Below are positions 1-6,654 of a DNA stretch of 15,786 nucleotides, piece after piece. The DNA comes from Erysipelotrichaceae bacterium UBA4808 (GTDB lineage Bacteria; Bacillota_I; Bacilli_A; Erysipelotrichales; Erysipelotrichaceae), in the NCBI GenBank assembly GCA_002402585.1, contig DHGC01000060.1:5172-20957 (forward strand), given 5' to 3'. Under the pieces are notes generated by a model. The model was given only the letters and a program-made list of their open reading frames with translations, was not told the origin of the DNA and ran no database searches. Position numbers and translations under genes: made by a program. The stretch's first letter is position 1. Each line of letters begins with the position of its first letter.

Positions 1-942
1 TCCGTTAAAGGAACGCCTTCAAATCCCTTCGATCGTCCTCGTATCACAGAGAAACTCTGCTTAGGCATCAAAGCCATTGATGGGCTAAATACCGTAGGTA
101 AGGGTCAACGTATGGGCATCTTTGCAGGTTCTGGTGTGGGGAAGTCCACCTTAATGGGCATGATGGCTAAAACCGCTCAAGCGGATATCAACGTTATTGC
201 CTTGGTGGGTGAGCGTGGACGTGAAGTGAATGAGTTTATTGAACGTGATTTGGGTGCAGAAGGTTTGAAACGATCGATCGTCGTAGTGGCAACATCCGAC
301 CAACCTGCGATGATGCGTAGCAAATGCGCACTCACGGCCACCACGATTGCGGAATATTTCAAAGACCAAGGGAAGGATGTCTTCTTGATGATGGACTCAC
401 TGACACGCTTTGCGATGGCCGAACGTGAAATTGGTTTGAACATTGGAGAAGCACCGGTCGCTCGAGGCTATACACCGTCCATCTATGCAAGTTTACCCAA
501 GTTATTGGAGCGTGCTGGACGCTTTCAAAAAGGTTCCATCACAGGTCTCTACACCGTGCTTGTGGAAGGGGATGATGCGAATGAACCCATCAGTGATATC
601 GTTCGAGGCATCATCGATGGACACTTGATGTTGTCTCGCAAACTAGCGATGCAGAATCATTATCCAGCAATCGATGTCTTGTCCAGTATCTCGCGTTTGA
701 TGACTGAAATCAGTGACCCGAATGCACTTAAAGCAGCAGGAAACTTACGTCAACTTATGGCTGTCTTACAAGCCAATGAGGATCTGCTTTCAATAGGAGC
801 TTACAAGAGTGGAGCGAACTCTAAGTTGGATGAAGCATTACGTAAACGTAATCTTATCGAACGCTTCCTAATGCAAGCAACTCATGAAAATACAGATTAT
901 AGTAATACCTTACAAATGATTGAAAGCATTGTGAACGGATGA
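1..942 (+). CDS. fliI: Flagellum-specific export ATPase FliI (5' truncated by window edge)
   Basis: The reading frame is open from base 1, so the gene starts outside the window; 313 C-terminal residues are present of the roughly 430-450 usual for FliI. FliI is the hexameric cytoplasmic ATPase that energises or primes export of rod, hook and filament subunits. Visible signs are the P-loop GSGVGKST (bases 127-150), a Walker B segment FLMMDS near 382-399, and the FliI-typical stretch GYTPSIYASLPKLLERAG near 466-519, which distinguishes it from F1 beta subunits. The upstream ITEKLCLGIKAIDGL segment also fits the family. The stop codon overlaps the fliJ start (ATGA), implying translational coupling with its coiled-coil partner. 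Annotating only from the first in-frame ATG at 112 would wrongly cut off the nucleotide-binding lead-in. Confidence 0.97.
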   Translation, partial: SVKGTPSNPFDRPRITEKLCLGIKAIDGLNTVGKGQRMGIFAGSGVGKSTLMGMMAKTAQADINVIALVGERGREVNEFIERDLGAEGLKRSIVVVATSDQPAMMRSKCALTATTIAEYFKDQGKDVFLMMDSLTRFAMAEREIGLNIGEAPVARGYTPSIYASLPKLLERAGRFQKGSITGLYTVLVEGDDANEPISDIVRGIIDGHLMLSRKLAMQNHYPAIDVLSSISRLMTEISDPNALKAAGNLRQLMAVLQANEDLLSIGAYKSGANSKLDEALRKRNLIERFLMQATHENTDYSNTLQMIESIVNG

Positions 943-1367
943 AGACATTCCCACTCGCAAAAGTCCAAGCCATTCGCCAAATTGAAATGGACCAAGCTAA
1001 ACATGAATTGTTGATGATTCGGCAAAGCATTCAGGAAGTCCTTCAAACGCTTGATCAGCTGGAACGTAAACAAAGCATTTTATTGGAGAATCGCAATCGT
1101 AAGCTCTTTGAAGGAACCCATCCATTTGAATTGAATCAGGATCAAATAAAAATCAAAGCTTTAACCGAACTTAAGAAAACACAAGAAATAAAGTTGCTTG
1201 AACTCAGGCAACTTGAAGATAAAAGTTTAAACGTGTTGTTGGAGAAGAAACAAACTGTCAATGGACTGGATAAGTTAAAAGACAAATTCATAGCCAATCA
1301 AGCACTGGAGCAACGCAAACAAGAAGCAGATTTCGTAGAATCCACATTAGTACATAAATACAGGTGA
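939..1367 (+). CDS. fliJ: Flagellar export protein FliJ
   Basis: A 142-residue, highly charged and almost entirely helical protein, rich in Gln, Leu, Lys and Glu with heptad-like spacing (for example IRQSIQEVLQTLDQLERKQ), as expected for the antiparallel coiled coil of FliJ. FliJ is the stalk-like subunit that sits in the centre of the FliI hexamer and contacts FlhA, coupling ATPase activity and proton-driven export. Sequence conservation in this family is low, so the call rests on length (FliJ is about 140-150 residues), coiled-coil character and position directly after fliI, with which it shares an ATGA overlap. No transmembrane segment is visible. Confidence 0.85.
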   Translation: MKTFPLAKVQAIRQIEMDQAKHELLMIRQSIQEVLQTLDQLERKQSILLENRNRKLFEGTHPFELNQDQIKIKALTELKKTQEIKLLELRQLEDKSLNVLLEKKQTVNGLDKLKDKFIANQALEQRKQEADFVESTLVHKYR

Positions 1368-1375
1368 TCACTCGT

Positions 1376-1408
1376 ATGAGTTCACATAAATTAAGCGAAA
1401 GGAGGTGA
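1376..1408 (+). other. Possible leader mini-ORF of 10 codons before fliK
   Basis: The fliJ-fliK gap holds an ATG at 1376 followed by ten sense codons (MSSHKLSERR) and a TGA at 1406-1408. A GGTG lies 9 bases upstream of the ATG. Its last two codons, AGG AGG, are the core of the fliK Shine-Dalgarno sequence, and its stop lies 4 bases before the fliK start at 1413. Ribosomes reading it would cover the fliK initiation site. No protein evidence exists and a chance ORF of this size is quite likely. Confidence 0.2.
1398..1405 (+). promoter_or_regulatory. Strong ribosome binding site of fliK
   Basis: AAAGGAGG is complementary to the 3' end of Bacillota 16S rRNA and lies 7 bases before the ATG at 1413. 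It fixes the fliK start and is also the end of the small ORF at 1376-1408. Confidence 0.8.
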
Positions 1409-1412
1409 AGAC

Positions 1413-2378
1413 ATGGAGACAATCAATCGAATACCCATTCAACAAGCAATGTTTGTGCAAAGCAGTCCAACAACTGTTGTAAACAATGACTTTCAAGCTT
1501 TCTTGATGGAGCTCTTCAAGGCAGTGGAGACTGAAACGAAAATTCCTGTCGTATTGAGTACAGAAGAGCATTCTCTCATTACGCAAGAAATTGAAAGTTC
1601 TGAAACAGAATCGACTGAGACTGAGATGATACAAATCTTAGCCACACTGCCACATTGGCTCAACCCAAATATCCCCAAAGTGGATATACCAGTCATTGTA
1701 GAAAACAATGCTGTTCAGAAAGTTATTAAAGCAACTCAGCAGACACCGATTCAATTACCAATCCAACAAGTAGTTGAGCAAGCAGTGGAAGTTCAAACCA
1801 AGGAAGTGACGAAAGAATTTGTTCAAATGATCAAGACGATTCAAGGGGATATCCAGAAGGTCGAATTTGAACCCGAAACCCAAGAAGCGAAATTGCACTT
1901 TGAACGTTTGCGTAAACCGATGGTTCAGATTGTTCAAGCAGAGAACACGCAGACAAAGATTCCAATGGAAACGAGAACTGTGGACAAAGTTGTTCTACCG
2001 CAAATCGAACGAGCAAGCATCGATCTAAACGAGATTACGAGCATCATCACGCAACACGATCAAAGCAAAGATGGTACGTATACTTTGAAACTTAAACCAG
2101 AAGGTATTGGCGAAATCGTGATTAAGTTCGAACAGAAAGAGAATACATTCAAACTGACCTTAAACAGTCCACATCCAGAAGTACACAACTTGTTTGAGAA
2201 AGTATTACCTGAACTTAAGAACCAGATGCAAGACATTCAATGGGAAGTTCAGTATGGACACGGGGATGCACAAAAGCATGAACAAGCGTTCCAACAGAAA
2301 CGTAAGTTCAAACAAGAAGATGTGGAAGAGACATCGATGAACATCCGTATCGATCATTACGATCGAAGCCAAACCTAG
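1413..2378 (+). CDS. fliK: Flagellar hook-length control protein FliK
   Basis: A 321-residue protein with a variable, low-complexity N-terminal part rich in Gln, Thr, Val and Glu, then the conserved FliK C-terminal domain from about residue 215 to 290. The core TLKLKPEGIGEIVIKFEQ (from about residue 223) matches the LxLxPexLGxVxV motif of the Flg_hook/FliK family. FliK is exported during hook growth, measures hook length with its N-terminal ruler and then acts on the FlhB cytoplasmic domain to switch export from hook to filament substrates. The protein is on the short side for FliK. Context supports the call: it sits between fliJ and the hook-cap gene flgD. The start is set by a strong AAAGGAGG seven bases upstream. 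The charged tail (KRKFKQEDVEE) after the domain is variable in the family. Confidence 0.92.
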   Translation: METINRIPIQQAMFVQSSPTTVVNNDFQAFLMELFKAVETETKIPVVLSTEEHSLITQEIESSETESTETEMIQILATLPHWLNPNIPKVDIPVIVENNAVQKVIKATQQTPIQLPIQQVVEQAVEVQTKEVTKEFVQMIKTIQGDIQKVEFEPETQEAKLHFERLRKPMVQIVQAENTQTKIPMETRTVDKVVLPQIERASIDLNEITSIITQHDQSKDGTYTLKLKPEGIGEIVIKFEQKENTFKLTLNSPHPEVHNLFEKVLPELKNQMQDIQWEVQYGHGDAQKHEQAFQQKRKFKQEDVEETSMNIRIDHYDRSQT

Positions 2379-2391
2379 AAAGGAGGCAAAC

Positions 2392-2763
2392 ATGAGTATC
2401 AATCCGATTACAGCCGTATCTGAGCAAGAAGCAAAGAAGAAGAATATGATCAGTGTCGAAGGTTTTCTAGAATTGATGGTCGCCCAGTTGAAGAATCAAG
2501 ATTTCAACAACCCTGTGGATGACACCCAATACATGGCGCAAATGGCTCAATTCGCAAGTCTCCAAGCCATGCAAGACATGAGCGGATTCACACAATCGAC
2601 CTATGCCATCGCATTGGTAGGAAAGCAGGTGAGTGCACAGAAAGATGGAACGTTGATTGAAGGTGTTGTTTCGGGTATCCAGAGAGACAACAAGACCTTT
2701 ATGATTCAAATCGGGAATCAATTTGTAAGCATCGAACAAATCACAGGAGTGCACAGTGTATGA
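2392..2763 (+). CDS. flgD: Flagellar hook assembly (cap) protein FlgD, short form
   Basis: A 123-residue protein. Residues 18-60 carry the FlgD N-terminal signature, seen as FLELMVAQLKNQD, then NPVDDTQYMAQMAQFASLQ. FlgD is exported and forms the cap that guides assembly of FlgE hook subunits. After this segment, residues 70-123 (ALVGKQV onwards) look like the small tudor-like beta domain, but the FnIII-like domain found in longer proteobacterial FlgD is missing. Short FlgD proteins of this kind are known in Bacillus and relatives, so this is not evidence of truncation. AAAGGAGG at 2379-2386 sets the start. The stop overlaps the next gene's ATG (ATGA at 2760-2763). Confidence 0.95.
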   Translation: MSINPITAVSEQEAKKKNMISVEGFLELMVAQLKNQDFNNPVDDTQYMAQMAQFASLQAMQDMSGFTQSTYAIALVGKQVSAQKDGTLIEGVVSGIQRDNKTFMIQIGNQFVSIEQITGVHSV

Positions 2764-3137
2764 GTGATCCCATCCAACAACTAAAGATTCGCTCGCTGAG
2801 TCAAGCCCCTGTCGGTCAGAATCAGCGCCAAGTTCCGAGTCAAGATTTCCAAAATCTATTAGAAGCGCGTATCCGTACAAACAGCTCGATTGAGTTCTCT
2901 AAACATGCACTAAAGCGTGTTGGTGAAAGAGACATTGATCTGAGTTTGAACCAACTGGAACGTTTGAATCAAGGGGTTGCCTTGGCAAGTGCAAAAGGTT
3001 TACACGATCCACTCATCTTAGTCGATCAAACCGCATTTGTGGTCAACGTACCCAACAACAAAGTAATCACAACCTTGCATGAAGATGCCCTTAAAGGCAA
3101 TGTCTTCACCAATATCGATGGCGCCGTCATCGTTTAG
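2760..3137 (+). CDS. Conserved small flagellar operon protein (TIGR02530 type)
   Basis: A 125-residue protein with no signal peptide or membrane segment. The central part, FSKHALKRVGERDIDLS followed by ALASAKGLHDPLILVD and VVNVPNNKVITTL, matches my memory of the small flagellar operon protein family found between flgD and flgE in Clostridia, spirochetes and other Bacillota. Its biochemical role is not established; its constant position beside the hook genes suggests a part in hook assembly or FlgE handling, which is inference. The N-terminal 40 residues are polar and variable. It is coupled to flgD by an ATGA overlap with AGGAG at 2745-2749. Its stop codon lies within the first inverted repeat of the flgE leader. 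Confidence 0.85.
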   Translation: MSDPIQQLKIRSLSQAPVGQNQRQVPSQDFQNLLEARIRTNSSIEFSKHALKRVGERDIDLSLNQLERLNQGVALASAKGLHDPLILVDQTAFVVNVPNNKVITTLHEDALKGNVFTNIDGAVIV

Positions 3138-3160
3138 CCGGACATTTAGATGAGGCTAAA
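3133..3160 (+). repeat. Inverted repeat 1 at the start of the flgE leader
   Basis: TTTAGCC at 3133-3139 is perfectly complementary to GGCTAAA at 3154-3160, with a 14-base loop. The left arm includes the TAG stop of the preceding gene. There is no run of T after the right arm, so it is not a classical intrinsic terminator. It could fold in the mRNA, but the stem is only 7 bp and AT-rich, so chance cannot be excluded. Confidence 0.35.
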
Positions 3161-3161
3161 A

Positions 3162-3187
3162 TAAGTTTCGAATGACAGAGAAACTTA
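3162..3187 (+). repeat. Inverted repeat 2 in the flgE leader
   Basis: TAAGTTTC at 3162-3169 is perfectly complementary to GAAACTTA at 3180-3187, with a 10-base loop. It follows the first inverted repeat after one base and ends 16 bases before the weak AAAGG ribosome binding site at 3204-3208. No T tract follows. Together the two repeats fill much of the longest non-coding gap in the window, consistent with a structured leader of the highly expressed hook gene; this role is inferred. Confidence 0.4.
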
Positions 3188-3219
3188 ACGCATACACCCA
3201 CAGAAAGGCAATTATTTAA

Positions 3220-4824
3220 ATGTTAAGATCCATGTATTCGGGCGTTTCAGGCATGAAAGCGCACCAAACCAAACTCGATGTAATCGGGAACAATATCGCA
3301 AACGTTAACACCTACGGTTTCAAAAGCAGTCGTACGACTTTTTCAGAAGTATATTATCAAACCGTTCGTTCCGCTTCCGGCGCAAGTGCCAACCAAGGGG
3401 GGATGAATGCCTCTCAAATCGGTTATGGCGTCAATGTCGCAACGATTGATGTGATGCAGACGCGCTCGGGTTTCCAAATGACCGATAACGGTATGGATGT
3501 GGCGATCTCGGGCGAAGGTTTTTTCCAAGTTCAAAACAGTGATGGCAGTACGTTCTATACCCGTGCTGGAATGATTCGTATCGATGCCAATGGCAACCTT
3601 GTGGATCAGAATGGGAACTTTGTCTTAGGGGTCAGTGGTGATCCATTGGGCAAACCAGCAACCAGTGATAAGATTCAAATCACGGTTCCAGCCAACATGG
3701 CGATTCAATCGTCCACAACGGAATACATCAATGGTAAGAGTTTTACAATTGAGGCACAGAATCCAACCAAAGACGGAAACATTGCTTTCAACTTTGCAAG
3801 CAGTGATCGTTTACCTTTAGGTCAAAAAGTTAAAGCATATTTAAGTTCGTCAGGCATCAATATTGAGCTTAATAAGAATGAAAGCTTTGAGAGCTTGACT
3901 GAACTTAATAATCAAATCAACCTCGCCATTAAAGAAGCTTATGGGGGTAAGGAACATCCTGCTGGAACCTTCACCATTAAATTGAATGAAGGTGAAATCA
4001 CATGGCCACTTTCTGGTCAAACCATTGCCAGTACGGACTATAATCCGATATTGGGTGAAGTAAATCTTCATGATGATTTCAAAGCCTTAGGCTTTGACTT
4101 CGTCAGTGTTTCCAGTGCATTTACAGGTACAGGTGAACTGAACACACAAATATGCTATGACAGTGCCTCTAAAGCCTTCCAAGTATCCCTAAACATCAAC
4201 GGAAAAGACTACAGTGGCTCGATTCCAGAGTCGGCAGTAGCGAGTGGAACATTAAAGCTTGGGACAGACCCAGATACAATCATCTTAAAACATCCGGGCT
4301 TTACAGAATTAAAAAACAAACAAACAGTCGCAGATGATACAGATTTCTTTACAACACCACTCATGACAGTAGATGCGGCTGTCGCCTCGCAAGCCAGTAA
4401 ATCTTTGGGTTTTGGATCCAAAGCCTTTAGTCTGCGCGACGGAACATTGGGGGGTCCACAAACGGTATCCGATTTGATTAACATTGGGATTGGTTCGGAT
4501 GGCATCATCTCTGCGATTCACAACCAATTGGGTTTGATCAATGTCGGACGTATCGACTTGGCAACCTTCGCCAATCCACAAGGTTTGACGCAATCTGGGA
4601 ACACCTATTTCTCCGTATCGGCGAACTCAGGAACTGTCAAGATCGTCAACGCTGGTTTCGAAGGTGCAGGTGCACTCCAAGCGGGTGCACTGGAGATGTC
4701 CAATGTCGACTTATCCAAAGAATTTGCGGACATGATCACCACGCAACGTGGTTTCCAAGCCAGTTCGCGCTTGATTACAGTATCGGATGAAATCCTTAAC
4801 GAACTCGTTAACTTGAAGAGGTAA
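3220..4824 (+). CDS. flgE: Flagellar hook protein FlgE
   Basis: The 534-residue subunit of the hook, the universal joint between rod and filament. The N-terminal D0 helix (MLRSMYSGVSGMKAHQTKLD, then GNNIANVNTYGFK, residues 1-35) and the C-terminal D0 helix (MSNVDLSKEFADMITTQRGF and following, residues 492-534) are typical of rod/hook proteins. The Flg_bbr motif VAISGEGFFQV is near residue 94 and FYTRAGMIRIDANGNLV near 112. Residues about 150-430 form a large surface domain that I cannot align; this makes the protein much longer than hook proteins of about 260-400 residues in model species. It holds the protein's only cysteine (residue 312). The start follows an 82-base leader with two inverted repeats and a weak AAAGG 11 bases before the ATG. 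Confidence 0.97.
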   Translation: MLRSMYSGVSGMKAHQTKLDVIGNNIANVNTYGFKSSRTTFSEVYYQTVRSASGASANQGGMNASQIGYGVNVATIDVMQTRSGFQMTDNGMDVAISGEGFFQVQNSDGSTFYTRAGMIRIDANGNLVDQNGNFVLGVSGDPLGKPATSDKIQITVPANMAIQSSTTEYINGKSFTIEAQNPTKDGNIAFNFASSDRLPLGQKVKAYLSSSGINIELNKNESFESLTELNNQINLAIKEAYGGKEHPAGTFTIKLNEGEITWPLSGQTIASTDYNPILGEVNLHDDFKALGFDFVSVSSAFTGTGELNTQICYDSASKAFQVSLNINGKDYSGSIPESAVASGTLKLGTDPDTIILKHPGFTELKNKQTVADDTDFFTTPLMTVDAAVASQASKSLGFGSKAFSLRDGTLGGPQTVSDLINIGIGSDGIISAIHNQLGLINVGRIDLATFANPQGLTQSGNTYFSVSANSGTVKIVNAGFEGAGALQAGALEMSNVDLSKEFADMITTQRGFQASSRLITVSDEILNELVNLKR

Positions 4825-4826
4825 TT

Positions 4827-5030
4827 ATGATTGAACTAACACGCTTAAATGGTATCCACTTCGTTTTAAATGAAGATCTGATTGAAACGGTTCAAGAGAA
4901 TCCGGACACGACCATCTATCTCACTAATGGAAATCTCTACATCGTTCAAGAATCCATGCATGAAGTGATTGAACGCTGTGTCAAATACAAACGAGCGGTC
5001 AGTCCGAATTCCTTGAAGAGTTCGGATTAA
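4827..5030 (+). CDS. flbD: FlbD/SwrD family flagellar protein
   Basis: A 67-residue protein with the FlbD family pattern: MIELTRLNG at the start, then a short acidic stretch, DTTIYLTNGNLYIVQES, and a helical end containing VIERCVKYKR. The name FlbD here refers to the small Bacillota/spirochete family, not the Caulobacter regulator. The Bacillus subtilis member SwrD (YlzI) raises the power of the flagellar motor during swarming; location immediately upstream of motA-motB fits a stator-related job. No membrane segment or secretion signal is seen. It begins two bases after the flgE stop, with AGAGG in the last flgE codons as ribosome binding site. Confidence 0.93.
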   Translation: MIELTRLNGIHFVLNEDLIETVQENPDTTIYLTNGNLYIVQESMHEVIERCVKYKRAVSPNSLKSSD

Positions 5031-5034
5031 CCCT

Positions 5035-5862
5035 ATGGATATCATAGGTATTGTCGGACTGGTAATGGCCTTGGTTCTGATGGTCTTTGGGGTGACCTTC
5101 AGTATGACCACAGGCATAAACTTTGCCAATCTGATCAACTTTATCGACTACCCCAGCGTAGCGATCACCGTTGGAGGGACCTTCGCGGTCTTGATGATTT
5201 CCTTTCCCGTGGAGAGTTTCATCAAGATTCCAAAGCATTTGAAAATTGTCTTTATGCCAGAGAAATATGATCCCATGTCCTACATCACCAGTTTGACGGA
5301 GTTTGCGAAAGAAGCACGTATCAAAGGTCTGCTTTCCATTGAAAGTAAACTCGCGAGTGTGAAGGATGATTTCCTGAAACGGAGTCTGATGTTGGTGGTG
5401 GATTCCATCGATGCAGAGAAGGTCCATCAGATTTTGGATGATGAGCTCAACTACATTGAAGAGCGTCATGTATCAGATATTGAGTTTTACCAAAAGGGAG
5501 GTGCTTATGCACCGGCCTTCGGGATGATTGGGACTTTGATTGGTTTGGTCAACATGCTTCAACAAATGTCAGATCCTGATAGTATTGGGCCAGCCATGGC
5601 TGTAGCTTTGCTTACAACACTCTATGGATCGATGTTAGCAAACATCTTCTTTATTCCCATTGCGAATAAACTTAAGATTCGGCATGATGAAGAAATGGTG
5701 TGCAAGCTGATTGTGGCAGATGGCGTTAGAGCCATTCAAGCAGGTGAGAATCCACGTTTCATTGAAGAGAAATTATTACTCCTCATAGAATCTAAGAAAC
5801 GTGTTGTGGATGCTAAGAATGGCAAAAAGAAAGCTGTACAAACCAAGAAAGTAACAACCTAG
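5035..5862 (+). CDS. motA: Flagellar stator protein MotA
   Basis: A 275-residue inner-membrane protein, the pentameric stator subunit that surrounds MotB and pushes on the FliG ring. Four hydrophobic segments are visible: residues 1-21, 34-53, about 156-177 (APAFGMIGTLIGLVNML) and about 184-207 (GPAMAVALLTTLYGSMLANI). A large cytoplasmic loop lies between segments 2 and 3 and carries charged residues of the type that contact FliG. The C-terminus is cytoplasmic and very basic (KNGKKKAVQTKKV). It starts four bases after the flbD stop with no strong ribosome binding site, suggesting coupling, and one base separates its stop from the motB start. Confidence 0.97.
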   Translation: MDIIGIVGLVMALVLMVFGVTFSMTTGINFANLINFIDYPSVAITVGGTFAVLMISFPVESFIKIPKHLKIVFMPEKYDPMSYITSLTEFAKEARIKGLLSIESKLASVKDDFLKRSLMLVVDSIDAEKVHQILDDELNYIEERHVSDIEFYQKGGAYAPAFGMIGTLIGLVNMLQQMSDPDSIGPAMAVALLTTLYGSMLANIFFIPIANKLKIRHDEEMVCKLIVADGVRAIQAGENPRFIEEKLLLLIESKKRVVDAKNGKKKAVQTKKVTT

Positions 5863-5863
5863 G

Positions 5864-6643
5864 ATGGCACGGCAAAAACGTAAGCCATCCGATGGGGGTG
5901 GCAATGAATGGTTGAATACCTATGCCGATATGGTCACCCTGTTGTTGTGTTTCTTCATTCTCTTGTTTACGATGTCCTCTGTGGATGCGGAGAAGTGGCA
6001 AGCCTTACTTAGAACCTTTCAAAACAGTGGAGAAACCAACCAAGTGGTTGTGGTCCCTGGTGATGATGGGGATGAAAAGGCAGGGAATACAGAAACACCT
6101 GGTGATTTAACCTTCTTAAAGGAAGAGATTGAAAAAACCATCTTGGAGAGTGGCTTTGAAGGGGATGTGGAATTTGTTGGGAATGAATCCATCGTCTTCA
6201 TCCGTTTCTCAAACAACCTTCTCTTTGATGGGGACAGTGCCGTCTTAAAATCGAATACCATCAACTTTCTCAATGCGATTGGCACATCTTTCAAAGCGTA
6301 TGAGGACGATATTCTCTTCATTCGCATCAATGGTCATACCGCTGAAGTGAGTGATCGTCTCAATGTGGTATCCGACCGAAGACTCAGTACAGATCGAGCC
6401 AATGCGGTACTCATGTATCTCGAAGACATCAAACAGATTGAACCGCGTAAACTCATCGCAATGGGCTATGGGAAGAATTACCCCTTAGCTCCCAACGTGG
6501 ATGAGGTCGGACGTGCACGCAATCGTCGTGTTGAAATCTTGGTCATGAGCATCGACTTTGAAAACAACGAAGAATCCAATTTATTTCAAATATTAAGTGG
6601 TGAATTTGACATCAACTATTACAATCAGTTCTTAAATGAATAA
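5864..6643 (+). CDS. motB: Flagellar stator protein MotB
   Basis: A 259-residue protein with one N-terminal membrane helix and a periplasmic/extracytoplasmic OmpA-like peptidoglycan-binding domain. The helix starts WLNTYADMVTLLLCFFILLF (residues 16-35); Asp22 is the expected ion-binding aspartate. A short acidic linker (GDDGDEKAG) follows. The OmpA domain runs from about residue 120 to 230, with INGHTAEVSDRLN, LSTDRANAVLMYL and GRARNRRVEI being diagnostic. The coupling ion cannot be assigned: Cys29 lies seven residues after the aspartate, as in the sodium-type PomB of Vibrio, but the surrounding YADM and SSVDAEK pattern resembles ordinary Bacillota MotB. It begins one base after the motA stop and is probably coupled to it. 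Confidence 0.97.
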   Translation: MARQKRKPSDGGGNEWLNTYADMVTLLLCFFILLFTMSSVDAEKWQALLRTFQNSGETNQVVVVPGDDGDEKAGNTETPGDLTFLKEEIEKTILESGFEGDVEFVGNESIVFIRFSNNLLFDGDSAVLKSNTINFLNAIGTSFKAYEDDILFIRINGHTAEVSDRLNVVSDRRLSTDRANAVLMYLEDIKQIEPRKLIAMGYGKNYPLAPNVDEVGRARNRRVEILVMSIDFENNEESNLFQILSGEFDINYYNQFLNE

Positions 6644-6654
6644 GGAGCCAGCCC

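Noticed and set aside
2467..2880. Minus-strand open frame of 137 codons opposite flgD
   Set aside because: Overlaps conserved flgD and the next gene fully, has no ribosome binding site or recognisable motif.
3133..3187. Inverted repeats before flgE as intrinsic terminators
   Set aside because: No T tract follows either stem and the stems are short and AT-rich; the operon clearly continues.
3481..3488. ACCGATAA in flgE as a sigma-28 -10 element
   Set aside because: No TAAA-like element 15 bases upstream (GCGC-type sequence there).
4044..4051. TCCGATAT in flgE as a sigma-28 -10 element
   Set aside because: No TAAA-like element at any of the 14-16 base spacings; lies in the variable hook domain coding region.
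4999..5469. Open frame of 156 codons on the minus strand opposite flbD-motA
   Set aside because: Its translation is low-complexity, His/Asp-rich and lacks domain features; motA on the plus strand has clear family motifs. It is an antisense shadow.
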